NCBI GenBank assembly: GCA_025526935.1
Contig: JAHLKD010000132.1
Span: 41,198-105,197 of the forward strand
DNA from: Cladochytrium replicatum
Lineage: Eukaryota > Chytridiomycota > Chytridiomycetes > Cladochytriales > Cladochytriaceae
DNA length: 64,000 nucleotides
Reading direction: 5' to 3'
Each line of letters opens with the position of its first letter. Positions within the stretch are counted from its first letter, which is position 1. This document shows, one piece after another, positions 46,201 through 58,645 of the stretch. The notes under the pieces were generated by a model, which was given only the letters and a program-made list of their open reading frames with translations, ran no database searches and had not been told where the DNA came from. The position numbers and the translations under genes are program-made.

Positions 46201-49033
46201 AAGACGCAAAGGACGTTTGGGTCTCTGCGTACGGACGGGTATTCCAGATCAACGAGCTCGTTGAAAGCCACTTCAACAGTTACGGCACGGAGAAATGGAA
46301 ATTCGCGGAATTTCTTGGACAGGATGTTTCGGATCTATTCTACAAGAACCAGAACTTTGCAAAGTATTGCCCTGGGATGGTCAACCAGTTCGAGAACGGG
46401 TTTGATAATCTAGCCAAGCGGCGCGTGAGCGACTATCTCTATTACCCTCATCGCGGGAGGGATCCGGTCACGAACACCACAAAGCTTTACCTGGAGTACA
46501 TGAACCAATATGCAAAGTACCGGCTCGGCTGGACTATGGATTATATCGCCAAGACGGCCAGCCAAGAGAAGAAGCTGATTGTGATTTACGACAACGTTTA
46601 TGACGTGTCGACGTACTTTAACAGTGCGATCAAACCGTTCGGTGCCACTGTTGCAGCTTTGTTTTCTAGCTACGTCGGAACTGATATAACGGATAAATGG
46701 CGAAGGATGCAGCTTTCGGCATCGGAACCAACACCGAAGGCCATCTTGAATTGCATGAACAACCTCTTCTACATCGGGACACTCGATCGCCGAAATGAAT
46801 TCAGATGTCAGTTCAGCAACTACATATTGCTAGCTAGCACAATTATTGTGGTTTCAGTAATTGGGTTCAAATTCCTGGCCGCTCTGCAGTTCGGTGGGCA
46901 CAAAGATCCTGAGGAACACGACAAGTTTGTTATTTGTCAAGTGCCTTGCTATACCGAGGGACCTGAGTCGCTTGCAAAAACGCTGGAAAGTTTGGGTTTG
47001 CTTAGATATGACGATAAACGGACGTTGCTGTTCATTATTTGTGATGGTTAGTTCTTGGGATCAATTGTGAGAAAGTCAGCTAATTCTGGAGATTCTTAGG
47101 TATGATCATAGGAAGTGGAAATGACAGACCCACTCCGCGCATTGTGCTTGATATTCTGGGTGTTGATCCTAATGTCGATCCGGAAGCGAAAGCGTTCCTA
47201 TCACTCGGAGAAGGGGACAAGCAACTCAACATGGCAAAGATTTATTCGGGGCTCTATGAGGTTCAAGGACGATCAGTTCCGTTCATCGTATACGTTAAAG
47301 TGGGCAAACCAACCGAGCGACAGCGACCTGGCAACCGAGGCAAACGCGACTCGCAAATGGTATTGATGCGCTTTTTGTCGAAAGTGCACTTCAACTCCGA
47401 GATGACACCAAGCGAGCTTGAGCTGTATCATCACATGAAGAATATCATTGGTGTGAATCCGAGCTTTTACGAATACGTGCTGATGGTTGACGCTGATACG
47501 GAAGTGATGCCGGATTCATTGAATCGCATGATCAGTGCGATGATTCACGACAGTAAGATCATGGGCATCTGTGGAGAGACACTGCTATCGAACGAAAAGG
47601 ACTCGTGGATTACTATGATCCAAGTTTACGAGTACTTCATTTCGCATCATCTCGCTAAGAGCTTCGAATCGCTGTTCGGTTCAGTCACCTGTCTTCCCGG
47701 ATGTTTCTGTATGTACAGAGTGCGCACGCCGTCGAAGAACATTCCGCTTCTCGTAGCTCCTGGTCTCATCGAAGACTATGCCGAGAACAATGTCAATACG
47801 TTGCACCTTAAGAACCTGCTGCACCTGGGCGAGGACCGATATCTCACCACTCTGCTGATGAAACACTTCCCGAACTTGAAGCTCTGCTTCACTCCCGACG
47901 CTCAGTGTCGAACAAACGCCCCAGACCGCTGGGCAGTTCTACTTTCTCAGCGACGTCGCTGGATCAACTCGACTGTACACAATCTTCTTGAACTCTTAAT
48001 GCTTCCTCAACTCTGCGGGTTCTGTTGCTTCTCAATGCGATTTATTGTCTTCTTGGACCTTTTCTCCACAGTAGTCCAACCTGCCGGAGTTCTTTACATC
48101 GGATATCTCATCTACACCTTCGCCACAAGCACTGATGTATTTCCGACCGTTTCTATTGTTATGCTTGCGGCGATTTACGGTTTCCAAGTCGTGATATTTA
48201 TTCTGAAACGGCAATGGGCTCAAATTGGATGGATGGTTGTGGTAAGAGTTTGATCAAGCCCGATGTTGTCGATCTACTCACACGGTCAATTTTTCTTTAG
48301 TACATGCTCGCAACCCCAGTGTTCGGGTTTTACATTCCGCTCTACGCATTCTGGCATTTCGATGACTTCTCTTGGGGCAACACACGTGTTGTGGTCGGTG
48401 AAGGTGGAAAGAAAATGGTATTCGCTGCAGACCAAGGAGCTGTAAGTAGACTTTTGCCTCCTCTGCGCCATACATGAAGAACTGATGCACAATTCTCAGG
48501 CGTTTGATCCGGTATCCATTCCTTTGAAAAAATGGGCTGATTATGAACAAGAGCTCTACGTATTGAATGCACAGCAAGCTCAGTCATTGGGTGGTGATCG
48601 CGCACCGACAGTGGCAGGTTCAGTCTATGGTGGGAACAGTATTCACGTTCCCTCGGTGTACGGAGTAGCTTCTGTGTATGGCGGCGGGCTTCCTGCGACC
48701 ATCCCATTGGCTGCACCTTCAATGTATGCAGCATCAGCTTACGGTGGGACCGGGACACACTATGCGGGGAGCGTGATTGGAGGAGGCGGGATTTACGCAG
48801 CAAACTATGGATCAGTTTACGGTGGTGTCGGAATGGGACGAAGTGGAAGCTCAGGGCCGACAGATGAAGAGCTTATGCGAGAGATTCGGCGAATCCTGTC
48901 CACTGCCAACCTTATGACGATCACAAAGAAGCAGGTTCGGGATGAGCTGACGAAGTTGTTTGGGGTTGACTTGATGCCGAGGAAGGCGGCTATCAATTCG
49001 ATGATTGAGCAAGTGCTCCAAAGCCAGGAATAA
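43295..49033 (+). CDS. Chitin synthase with N-terminal myosin motor domain (class V/VII type)
   Basis: Five exons (43295-43623, 43679-47046, 47100-48241, 48301-48441, 48500-49033) give 1,837 residues. Residues ~20-720 are a myosin head: P-loop [10 protein letters not shown] (formed across intron 1), switch [10 protein letters not shown], switch II region DQPGFQ. Membrane spans, a cytochrome-b5-like [16 protein letters not shown] segment and a glycosyltransferase family 2 chitin synthase domain follow, with [15 protein letters not shown] and QRRRWINST, the UDP-GlcNAc polymerase signatures. After more spans comes DDFSWGNTR. The tail has Tyr-Gly repeats (SVYGG) and a DEK-C-like helix ([20 protein letters not shown]). 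The enzyme makes chitin at sites of polar growth, guided by its actin-binding head. No IQ motif is evident. Confidence 0.95.
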
Positions 49034-49685
49034 CCTGGATTATGACACGTTTCTGTTTCCATTTCTGTTTTGGAGATTTATGAAGCACTATTAATGTTTT
49101 TACGTACTTTCACATTGTCAACTAATAATAATGATACGAAGGAACATAATAGCAAAATGGAATCCCTTCCGCATTCGGTCTCTCCTTATGCAGAACCATG
49201 TGACCAATCACCGAACCTCACTGAAAGTCGAAATGTCACTTCTGACTGTCAAATTTTGGGTCGTAATGAGGAGTCGGTTGGAGCTGAATAGTTGCGTACA
49301 AAGGGAATTCAATGCGGAGAGTCTTGTCACCGTTGAAGAACGAAGAAACAGTGATCCTTTTCGAGCATGGCATCCTGCATAGCCTGCATGTTTGGTTCCC
49401 TGCCCACCTTCCAAGTGCTTGACAACCCAGCATACTAGACGCACAGGAGTAAAAATACCCGTTGGGCTTCTGTCATTGCTTCCAACTACAGTCAGCTGTT
49501 GCATAGATGCCATTGAAACAACACTTACAACGCTTGCTGTCCAGCTTGATAGGTTCAAACTCAAACGATTTTAGATTTGAGCTTTGCGACTGTCTGCTGC
49601 CTTTATTTTGCGTTAGGCCAGACCTGCTGTAGTAACGGTGGCAGTAGAGGTGTGTTGATCACTCTCCACTCCTGCAACCCCCGAG
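49034..49685. other. Intergenic region before the gypsy remnant
   Basis: 3' flank of the chitin synthase, then unassigned sequence. No LTR copy was recognised here, so the retroelement downstream is probably truncated at its 5' end. Confidence 0.4.
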
Positions 49686-52406
49686 ATGCCAATAAAGATG
49701 ATATTAATTTTTGGTAGACCTGCCCAAAGACAATTTGCAATGACATTTATTGATCAAGTTGGTGGTACTACTTGGATGTACTTCAACTCTAATCCTGATG
49801 GTAGTGGAATTGGTGCTCAAGTGTTAGATGGAAATGAAGAAAGAAATAGAGATGATGTTGGAGTTCAACCTCAATTTGAGAATCAATTAATATCTAGTCA
49901 AATATCACTTGAGCGCTATACTGACATGAAGGACATATTTGATAAATCTTCAAGGAAAGTTATATTTTCTGAACACAAACAAGATAGTTCTAGGAAAGTT
50001 GTGTTGAGATTGGAGATGGGTATTTTACATTTGATGACTCTGAACGAGGGAGGATTGATCCTAAGGTTGTCCCACCTGCACGAATAGTTACAGTTGATCA
50101 TCAACCATGGAATGAATGACCTCCTCAATATGCTCAGAAAGAAGAAAAAATTGTTGCTAACATGTTACAAGAAAAAATTGCTGCTCATGTTGAATTTTCG
50201 AATTCAGCTTATGCTAGTAGATGGTTTGTCATTGAAAAGAAAAGAGGAGGTGTTTATTGCTTCATTCAAGATATGCAGACCTTCAATAAATATACCGTGA
50301 GAGATGTAGGTACAGTCCCTAATATTGTTCAAGTTGTAACAAGGTGTGCTGGATGGTATATACATTAGTTGATCTTTTCTCTCTGGATATGATGAAATGG
50401 GTGTTGATCAGAGAGATCGACATCTTTTAGCTATTCATACTCCACTTGGAGTAATGGAAATGATGGTTGTACCTCAAGGTTGGACAAATGCTATTGCAGT
50501 CTATCAACGAATGATGACAGTGGTTTCACGAAAATTCCTACAGAATTGCAATTTACTTAGATGATATCCCTATTTTAGGATCTAAAACTTGTGATGCAGA
50601 TTTAACGTTAGGATCAGATGGCATTCATAAATTCATCAAAGACCATTTAGATGATGTGGATGATGTTTTGTTGGATGCTTTAGAACAGCGAATTTGACTG
50701 CTTCTGGCGTTAAGTCCCAAATTTGTGTTCCCAAGGCAGTTGTTTTAGGATCTTTTATTCTTTTGAAGGCTATGCACGTAATCCCAAGAAAGTTCTTACA
50801 GATAGTCCTGGAGATTGTTCGTTTATTTTTAGGATTAGTTAGATATTTTAAGCAACATATTCCCTACTTAGTTAAAAAGGCAGAACCTTTACAACGGTTA
50901 CAACGGTTGCTACGAAAGAATGTTTTATGGCAATCGACTGATACTGAACAGAACTGTGTTAAAACAAGATCAATTAGCTTTGCTGGTGGAACTGCTAGTT
51001 CTGCTCAACGAAATTATGCTACTATCAAAGGTGAACTCTTAGCTGTTTGTAAGAATCTCAAACATTTTTGATATTCCTTATACGGCCGTCAGTTTATTCT
51101 TCAAATTGATTCTTCTGGTTTAGTTGGTTTGTTGAATTCCTTTTCAATTATTGATCCTACAATTTCTCGATGGTTAGGTTCAAAGAGTCACATCAGAAGA
51201 AAATGGAATTGCAGATGCAATGGCTTGAACTGCCTTACCTGATCATGTTGTTCCTGGTTCTACTGATGCTGAAGAAGAGTTTGATGATTTCCTCTTCAGT
51301 TCTAATTCCATCTCTTCAATTACTTCTCTACTATTTCTCTTTTAGGTTTCAGTGTTGACGTTTATGACAGAGAATAGTTGGGTATTCGTCATTATTTGGC
51401 AACCTGTGAATGCTGGGAAGAATTGAGCGATTCTGCATGGATAAAAACTCAGACACTTGCTAAACAATTTTACTTCTTCGAAAAGGTCATTTATTTAAAC
51501 GTCCTAAGTATTATTTTTAGATACCTCGTAGATTATTGGCACAGAAAAATTAAGATATGCAGTTTTATCATCTGTACATGAAGGAGTTATTGGTGGTCAT
51601 TGAGGTAGAGAAGCAACCTTCAAAAAGATATCTAGCAGATATTGGTGGCCCAATTTTTGGAAAGATGTTGAAAAGTGGGGTAGTACATGTGAGCGATGTC
51701 AAAAACAATCAAACCAAAAAGTGAATGAACAAAGATATCCTACACCTATTGAAACAGTCAATTCTATTGTCTATTGTGATGCATCTCGTTAACACGGTTC
51801 AACTAAAGCAGTTATTGGTGGGGTTTGTGGTATGTTGGTTATCTTGATGCAGACCCTGTCAAGAAAATTAATCATCAGCCAGTTCTTAAATTCTTACAAC
51901 GATGGATGACTTCTAATGGTCCGCCTGGTCATAAATTTGTTTTTGACCTAGGTCCAGAATTCAATTATCAATCTCTTAAAGATTACTTAGATTCTATTGG
52001 TATCTTATATACTTTTACTTCAGTTGCAAATCCTTGAGCTAATTTAATTGAACGTCGGTGGTCTCCAATTCGTAAAACAATTCCAAATGGTGCACTGAAG
52101 CTGAAGGCAATTTTTGGCATCGATATCTCTGAATGGGTTTATTGTCTTTCAATGTTACAGTTAACTCTGCTACTGGTTATACTCCGTTTGAACTTTGGTA
52201 TGGGCGTGCTTGTATCATGCCTATTGAAGTTGATATCACCAGCTGGCGTCAATATGAATGGTCATTTCCTATCGATCGAGATGAATTGTTACAGCTACAA
52301 CTTAATCAAATTTCTGACTACGAAGGACATGCTACTGAAGCAGCAGATAATGTTAATTCCAGTCGTGAGAAATCTGCTTTATCCTGTAATGAAATGAAAC
52401 ATTGCT
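49686..52406 (+). mobile_element. Decayed Ty3/gypsy retrotransposon pol region
   Basis: AT-rich sequence, unlike the host genes, in which polymerase segments appear in order but in shifting frames. A protease/linker-like piece lies at 49686-50087. Reverse transcriptase pieces cover 50160-50560 (RWFVIEKKRGGVYCFIQD, FSGYDEMGVDQRDRH, HTPLGVMEMMVVPQG). An RNase H segment is near 50980-51070 (NYATIKGELLAVCKNLKHF). The integrase zinc-binding piece is at ~51600-51720 (ATFKKISSRYWWP, CERCQ), and integrase core fragments run to 52400 (YTPFELWYGRA). In-frame TGA and TAA codons and frame changes show it is not functional. Several stops fit C-to-T changes. Order and motifs identify Ty3/gypsy rather than copia (integrase follows RNase H). 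A probable C-terminal fragment continues at 52680. Confidence 0.8.
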
Positions 52407-52679
52407 GACCTGTCTCCTGACAGTAAAATAACCTTCAAGTAACTGTCCTTGCTTCTACAGCAATCCACAAGGCTAAGTCCGAACACTGGAAGCAAGCGAA
52501 CCAACCTACTTCTTCTGAAATCATCTTCAGGTCACTCACTAGTCTGTCTGGGATGATCTGTTGCTATTTGCAACCCGTTCTTAGATATCTGGTCACGTGT
52601 TCAAATTTCTAAGCCATTAACATAAATCTGAACAAATCAAAAATTAATTAAATTCTAAACAAATCAAAAATTAATTAAA
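52407..52679 (+). repeat. Left arm of a ~275-base inverted repeat
   Basis: Begins GACCTGTCTCCTGACAGTAA and ends in AT-rich AAATCAAAAATTAATT copies. Its reverse complement recurs at 53005-53294 with scattered substitutions, for example the shared stretch AACCTTCAAGTAACTGTCC. It interrupts the integrase C-terminal region of the gypsy pol. Confidence 0.85.
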
Positions 52680-53004
52680 CTTGCAGAATTAGATGGTTCT
52701 CCTTTGGCAAATCCAATCTCTTTGACTCGCTCAGTGTTTTTCAAACAGCGTGCAGATTCTCTTGATAAATTCAATGACATTGTTCATGACATCACTCATA
52801 AGATTGAAGTGAAGAAGAAAGCTCTTGCTCTTGAAGATACCAAAAACCAGACATCATCACACACACACTCTTTGAAACCACTTCACTCTGTTTCAGCTGT
52901 TTCACAGTTTGGGGGAGACGTTGTGGTGTGCGCTGCAAATGCGGCATAGAAAGAGATTTGGGGAAAGAGTTGTGGGGAATGGGATTTCCTTTCTTTCGTT
53001 TTGA
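52680..53004 (+). mobile_element. Gypsy integrase C-terminal fragment between the inverted repeats
   Basis: An open + frame reads KLAELDGSPLANPIS, then FFKQRADSLDKFNDIV and continues to a stop at 52949. LAELDGTPLx(N/R)P-like segments are typical of the C-terminal end of Ty3/gypsy integrases. The fragment is bounded on both sides by the inverted repeat arms, so it seems to be the continuation of the pol region after an insertion. Confidence 0.55.
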
Positions 53005-53294
53005 ATTTGATTAATTTTTGATTTGTTTAGAATTCAATTTATTTTTGATTTGTTCAGATTTGATTTGTTCAGTTTTATGTTAATGGCTTAAAAAACTAGA
53101 ACACGTGACCACAGATCTAAGAGCACGTTGCAAATAGCAACAGATCATCCTAGGCAGACTACTGAGTGACCTGAAGACGATTTCAGAAGCAGTAGGTTAG
53201 TTCGCTTGGTCCCAGTGTTCGGACTTTGCCTTGCGGATTGCAGTAGAAGCAAGGACAGTTACTTGAAGGTTGCTTTACTTTCAGGCGACAGGTC
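53005..53294 (-). repeat. Right arm of the ~275-base inverted repeat
   Basis: Reverse complement of the left arm, ending outwards in TTTCAGGCGACAGGTC. Identity looks high, with small indels in the AT-rich inner end. Loss of identity at the outer ends is abrupt after GACCTGTC. Confidence 0.85.
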
Positions 53295-53305
53295 GACAGC
53301 GGCAG

Positions 53306-53895
53306 TCAGAGCTGGAGCTCGCTGACCTGGACATCTTGAGATAACCAAAACGTCAATAGTTTATAACGAATAATAAGAATATTAACTAATCTAGCATTAT
53401 CAAAAGGGGTAAAAGACTCACTAGATAAAAGAAAACCTCCACTAGTACCTCTACAACCATCACACATGCACCAAGCAAAACTGCTCCACATCGCTGGTTG
53501 TTTAATGTATGTTATTAAAAAAAGAAAAGAAAAAAGTGCATTGCATAAATGCTTGTGATTCGAATATATCAAGCAAACTGCAACAGGGATGAAAACGCTC
53601 AAGAAAAAGAGTCTCTTGCTCTTGATGTCCACCTCAATTCCTTCAGCAGACGGAGTTCTATCCTTCTCCTGGTCCACTTGAAGTTTCTCAGGGACCGCTG
53701 GTTTCGATGGAGCAGCAGCAGCATTTCAATATCGTACTCATCGCTGAGCTTCAATTTGTCAAACTCCCCATGGAACTTGAGCCACGCTGGGTTCAGTAGA
53801 GCAGTGTACTGGCACCACAGAGCACCGAAGAATACGAGGGCCATCGCTGGCTCCTCGCCTTTCGACACTGCCGTGGCAGTGTGAGGTGATTTCAT
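53306..53895 (-). CDS. Possible small membrane protein, frame unresolved
   Basis: Two overlapping minus frames look coding. The first, from 53895, reads KGEEPAMALVFFGALWCQYT and then FHGEFDKLKLSDEYDIE. The second, to ~53540, reads PSKPAVPEKLQVDQEKD and then RLFFLSVFIPVAVCLIYS. Joining them would give ~110 residues with two hydrophobic spans, but the junction at a GCT-repeat is a plain frame change with no good intron. Either an intron has been missed, or the gene is broken, or the sequence has an error. No family recognised. Confidence 0.3.
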
Positions 53896-54959
53896 ATTAT
53901 TTGTTTATGAGGAATGGTATAAAAACAATGATTTCAGCCAAAGAAGAACTAAATACAGAAACAACAATGCTTACCTACGCCCAAGGAGAGACAACACACA
54001 TACTTACATGTGTTGACGCATTTAGCCGCTCTGAAGACCCACCCAGACTTTCCCCACTTTAACATTTCTCTATAATCGTTTTCATTTCTCTTATCTTTAC
54101 CCCACCTCCAGCGATGGTGTGATTATCATTCTTACTCATTCTTTAATGTTCTTGCATTTACTTCAACTTCTAAGCTGCGCACCAAAAATGCATAAATAGG
54201 TTATTCTAATAAATCAGACTAGTTTAGATCCAAATTACCCATCTGTACCTTCCTGTCTCCGGTCCTGGGAACAATCGTTAGAGGCCCAAAACCCTCTGTT
54301 CCCTCAAACCCAATTACGCGCAACAATTTCTATCTCTATCAATACATTTATCCCACCCACGACAGCGTCTTCAATATTTGTGGTGAAGTCGGACTGTGGG
54401 ACGTGTCTGATTTTTGTTTTTGCGACGTTGGATGCCTCCCTCTGCTCTGAGTAAAGCGAGCGGAGACGAGCGACGAGCATGTGAAGATCACGGTGACGAG
54501 CAGAGGGAAGCACGTCATTGCCGGAGTTGGATGGCGGGATTGTCGCTGTTGGGGCTGTCGGATATTCCTGAGACGCGTTTTAGATTTCCTTTGTTGGCTC
54601 TGAGAGTTTGTAGCATTGACGCCTTCATATTCTGATCACTTCGTGCTGTAGATGTACAATCGAACGTGTTTGCAAGTATTAAAATTTTTGTTCTGCAATT
54701 TGTTCCCACGTGTGTTTCCAGCCGAATGAGCTCACCATATCATTAGTGGAGGCACTCGTTTTGTCGACGAATACTACAATCGAGCCAGCAACGAGCTTGG
54801 GAGGTGTGTCTCCTTGAAGGAATGCCTTCACACTTAAGGGAAAATGGGGTTCAAATGCTTGCATTGTATACTTCTGCCCATGAACCAAAACGACATCGCT
54901 ACCAACGAGCTGTGAGTGCTCGAAGCACATGTTGCAAGCTTTACCAACTGTCGCTTCTA
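53896..54959. other. Intergenic region
   Basis: About 1.06 kb without a supported gene. The last ~280 bases contain a minus-strand open frame (54679-54993) that I rejected. The promoter of the mucin-like gene should lie here. Confidence 0.4.
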
Positions 54960-57900
54960 ATGCTTCTTGCGGTGCTCTCAGAAGCAAGCGCAACTCTTGT
55001 CGGTGAACATTTTTATGGGGTATGTTATGACTATTGCTTGATGTGTGCTTAGGGAGTTAACCATCCAGCTCTTGTAGGCAATACTGAAACGACAAGGACC
55101 AAATGATCCACCAGCGTCTCCAACTGCGACTGACGGCTCCCCCAGCCCAACAGTTTTCCCCCAAAGCAACGCAACTACAACAACTTCTGCCAATTCTACT
55201 GATGCCGTGGTGTTACCTACAGAGAGTTCAACCGCTTCACCTTCAACATCTCCATCAGCAGACTTCGTTGCTGAGCTTTTGGAAATTCTACAACAATATT
55301 GGCCGTGGATTGTTGGTTTTGGAGCGGGCATACTAGTAATAGTTGTCTTGGTTGTTGTGGTGTTCTGCAATGCACCTAGGCGCTCAAAACGACGAAGACC
55401 ACGCTCCGAATCGCACGGAGAAATCATATTGCCAGACGAGAACAACTCCATCCGAGATGCTCCAGGGCAAAAGAGATTCGAGGAGAGTCGATCAAAAGCG
55501 TCGTCAAAATGGAGTGGTTCGGCCGGCTTATTTGTGCCTGCTGATGCAGCATTAGGTCTTGATGATCGGGAATCGTCAACAGCTAATAGGAGTCGTATGC
55601 TGGTTGAAGATGATCCATACGAAGAAGAGATAAGGGGTAGATCATCGAATAACGGTCGTCCTCTCGCAAATCGCGTCAACTCCACCACACGCAATAAGAA
55701 GGCGTTGCTAAATCCCGAAACACTGGAGGAAGTATTCAGTAACAGCCCAACACCATCCTTTGAAAGAAGGGCAGGAGCTGCAGAACCGAAGTTTGTTCCG
55801 GGGTCGATGGTGATGAACTCGCAAAATTTCGATGACCAGCACCATTTGAAAAAGCCTATGCATAAGAGATCTGCCTCCGAACCCTATCAACCGGCTGGGA
55901 ACCAGTTTACATCCCCTCGATCTGCGCTCTACGCAGACTTGGTAACTGGTTCTAATACAAAACGATTCAGTCAGCTGTCCGATTTCTCCTCGGCACATAA
56001 CAATTCCACAGGGTTCCGACCGGACCCGCTCGCACCTGTCGGATCCCGATCCGGTTTGGACATGCCTCAGCTTCACCAACAACAAAAAATTTCAACTCTG
56101 CTGTCACCCCCACATGGATCTCAGCAAATGACAAGTTATTCTTCTCAACTTACCGACAGTCACTATGATGTGATTCCGAAGCGCCTGGATGGTACATCTC
56201 CGCAGTACCCGCCGCAACAGCACTACCAAAATACCACTCTTTACCCGAGCTCCTTGGCTCAACAACCTGCACCAGTGCTTTCGGCATCAGGATTTGCCCC
56301 GGGCCAGAAGTGGTCTCATGGTGGACTTTCCACACAACAGATATCATCCGATGAGGGAGGAGCGTCACACCAATCGGAAGCTTCGTACAGCAAACGTATT
56401 TCCCAACAATTCGCTTCCAGACAGGCGGAAATAAGGCAGAACAGGATTTCAGGGAACTTTGATGGGTATGGCGGATCGTATCATTCCGAACAAGAGGGGA
56501 ATGTAATATATTACCATTCAAGCGACCGCCCCCAGCTTCATCGATTTTCTGACGAGTTTGGCTATGGACAACCAGAATCTCGACAGGGCTACTTCCACCA
56601 GCGGCAACCACAAATGTCGGAACCTTACCACATTTATTATTCTCCTCAACAAATGCCGATGGGAATGAGAGAAATACAGGTTGGCGATTCCTATTCCTCG
56701 AGACCAATAGCTGCACCAATGCCCGTTGAGGCATCAACTCAAGTCGCTCCGACGAATTTAATGACAATGATCGCCAGTCCGCCACCGACAGATGTACACA
56801 GGCGATGGGTCTCCGGCCAAACTTCACCAAAAGATGACGGTGCGTCGCTGTCTTCAAGCGGTTCAGATGATCAAACAGTATCTGATCGCCGTGCGTCGTC
56901 GTATACAAGCGCTCCACGACTTTCGAGGGTTGTTGATGAAAACTTTTTCCGAGAGAGCATTTATATGAGCGATACTCTTGGAAGGAATCCGGTCACTATT
57001 GTGGGTAGCGGAGACGAAGCGGATCTAAGCTCCCCTGGGCGGGATTCTCAGAGAAGATCGGGAGGAAGCATTGGTGCCATAGAGAGCCGACATTCCATGG
57101 AAGGAGGAAAGCGGCGAACTTCTATGGCTGGGTCTACGGTCGGATCCGAACGAGGAAAGTGGTCTTCTCTTGATGGTCCATCCTCAAGTGGCGGAACTTC
57201 GATTATGGCTCCTCCGCGCGGAGGAATTCCCCTCGAGAGGCCCTTGTCCTTTGTTTCATCTGAATCTCCCGCTACAACATCAACCTCAACTATTCAATCA
57301 GTTAATGTGTCACTTGGTGCGAGTATTCCTGTTGGATTATCCGCGGTCCCGGCGTCTCCAAACGTTACTGGACCTCCATCGCAGTTGAACAGTTCTCGGC
57401 TCAGCACAACAGATTCGCTGTCGTCTTATTTCGATTGTTTCGAAACTGACGATGATAGGTCCACCACAGATCTCCGCGGATCTCGTGCAGGCTCAAGGAG
57501 TTCGCGTGGTGAGCCCGACTACGAGACTGAGGATGAGTCTGTTTTCAATGCAGGCGACAATTTTGCAAGCTCGATAAACAAAGATTTTGGCTTTCTGGGT
57601 GGCAGTTCGGCTTCGTCGAATGGAAGCAGTGCATCCTACTTCGGTCGTTCTGCTCCGGGAGTAGTCGCTCCTTTGCCAGCAATGCCGTGGTCGACGCCTC
57701 TAGGAGTTGAGCATGCACCGTCCCCGTTAGCCGCGGCGCTAAACTTGACAGCTCTTAGTCCGTCCCCGCATTTTTCACAATCTCGGCAAAGAGATTTTTC
57801 AACTGGCTCTCCCGAAAGCGTTGCTGGACCATCCAGAATTGACGGAAGTACATCACCGGCGAGAATGTCGCAAGCAGAAGCCCGACGTATTGTTGATGAC

Positions 57901-58113
57901 GCATTTTCGAAAAACGTTAACCTTCGACGTGGTGAAACAATTATGACAAACACCTCCTCTGTGGGTAGATCGTCACCGTATGACTCCGATACAAATGACG
58001 GAGAAATTTTGGATTCTTTGGGAGATCGTCGGACGAGTGATGCAACAACTGTAACGATCAGCGGCAGCGGAAAGCGTACAAGCATCAATGTGCAGCAGCC
58101 AAGGGAATCGTGA
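54960..58113 (+). CDS. Single-span membrane protein with Ser/Thr stalk and large disordered tail
   Basis: Two exons (54960-55019 and 55078-58113) give 1,031 residues. A short hydrophobic N-terminus (MLLAVLSEASATLVGE) is followed by a Ser/Thr/Pro/Asn-rich stalk (TVFPQSNATTTTSANSTDA) and one membrane span, WIVGFGAGILVIVVLVVVVF. A basic stop-transfer, RRSKRRRPRS, comes next. The remaining ~900 residues are Ser/Gln/Pro-rich with many RRSSG-like basophilic phosphorylation-type sites. This architecture resembles fungal wall-stress or mucin sensors (short glycosylated ectodomain, one span, cytoplasmic tail), but no WSC or other domain is present. ATG 54960 was chosen because it joins in phase 0 to a reading frame with no ATG before 55207. 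An upstream exon remains possible. Confidence 0.6.
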
Positions 58114-58538
58114 ATGTGATTGTCTGCATTGTGGGTACTTCATGGCGTATTATTTTCTTTATTTTGTACTTTGAAACGTTATGTGGAACTTTAAGTTGGT
58201 GTCACATAACGTTTTAGAGTTGCGCTTTCTTTTTTGTATTTATATCTAGATTGTTCTCAGCGCTTTGTTTAGATTTTGGGATAATGCCTGATGCCCAGCG
58301 GTTTTTAGTGCAGTTAACATCATGGTATATTCCACCAGAAGGTGGCTGAACATAAACCAAAAAATCCGCCCTTAATAGCGTGATATTTTCTTGGGCACAT
58401 CGACGTCCAAAAAATGGAGTCAGTAAGCATTGAATATGAGGATAAAAAATCGAGGATAAGAACCATTGGGGTCTAGAGTCCAACATAGAGCATCTGCCCA
58501 CTACCCGGACCGAAATGAAATTGAAGAGAGATTGAGCA
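58114..58538. other. Intergenic region before the tRNA gene
   Basis: AT-rich 3' flank with no supported gene. No T-run terminator adjacent to the tRNA 3' side was judged certain. Confidence 0.45.
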
Positions 58539-58609
58539 GGTCGTACCGAGATTTGAACTCGGGTCAACAGAGTCAGAATCTGTTATGCTAACCGCTACAC
58601 CATACAACC
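58539..58609 (-). tRNA. tRNA-Gln (anticodon CUG)
   Basis: On the minus strand the 71 bases fold as a full cloverleaf. The acceptor arm GGTTGTA pairs with TACGACC (one G-T pair). The D region is TGGTGTAGCGGTTAGCA (A box) and the anticodon stem is ACAGA/TCTGT with loop TTCTGAC, giving anticodon CTG. The T arm is in GAGTTCAAATCTC (B box). CUG decodes CAG glutamine, and the U-rich acceptor matches eukaryotic tRNA-Gln. No intron. Confidence 0.92.
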
Positions 58610-58645
58610 AGAATTTCTATTTTCTCCTGGGTCATTCCGTACATA

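Noticed and set aside
54679-54993. A 104-codon minus-strand frame that reads like a protein (VVLVHGQKYTMQAFE)
   Set aside because: It overlaps the start of the plus-strand mucin-like gene, has no partner exon and no recognised family.
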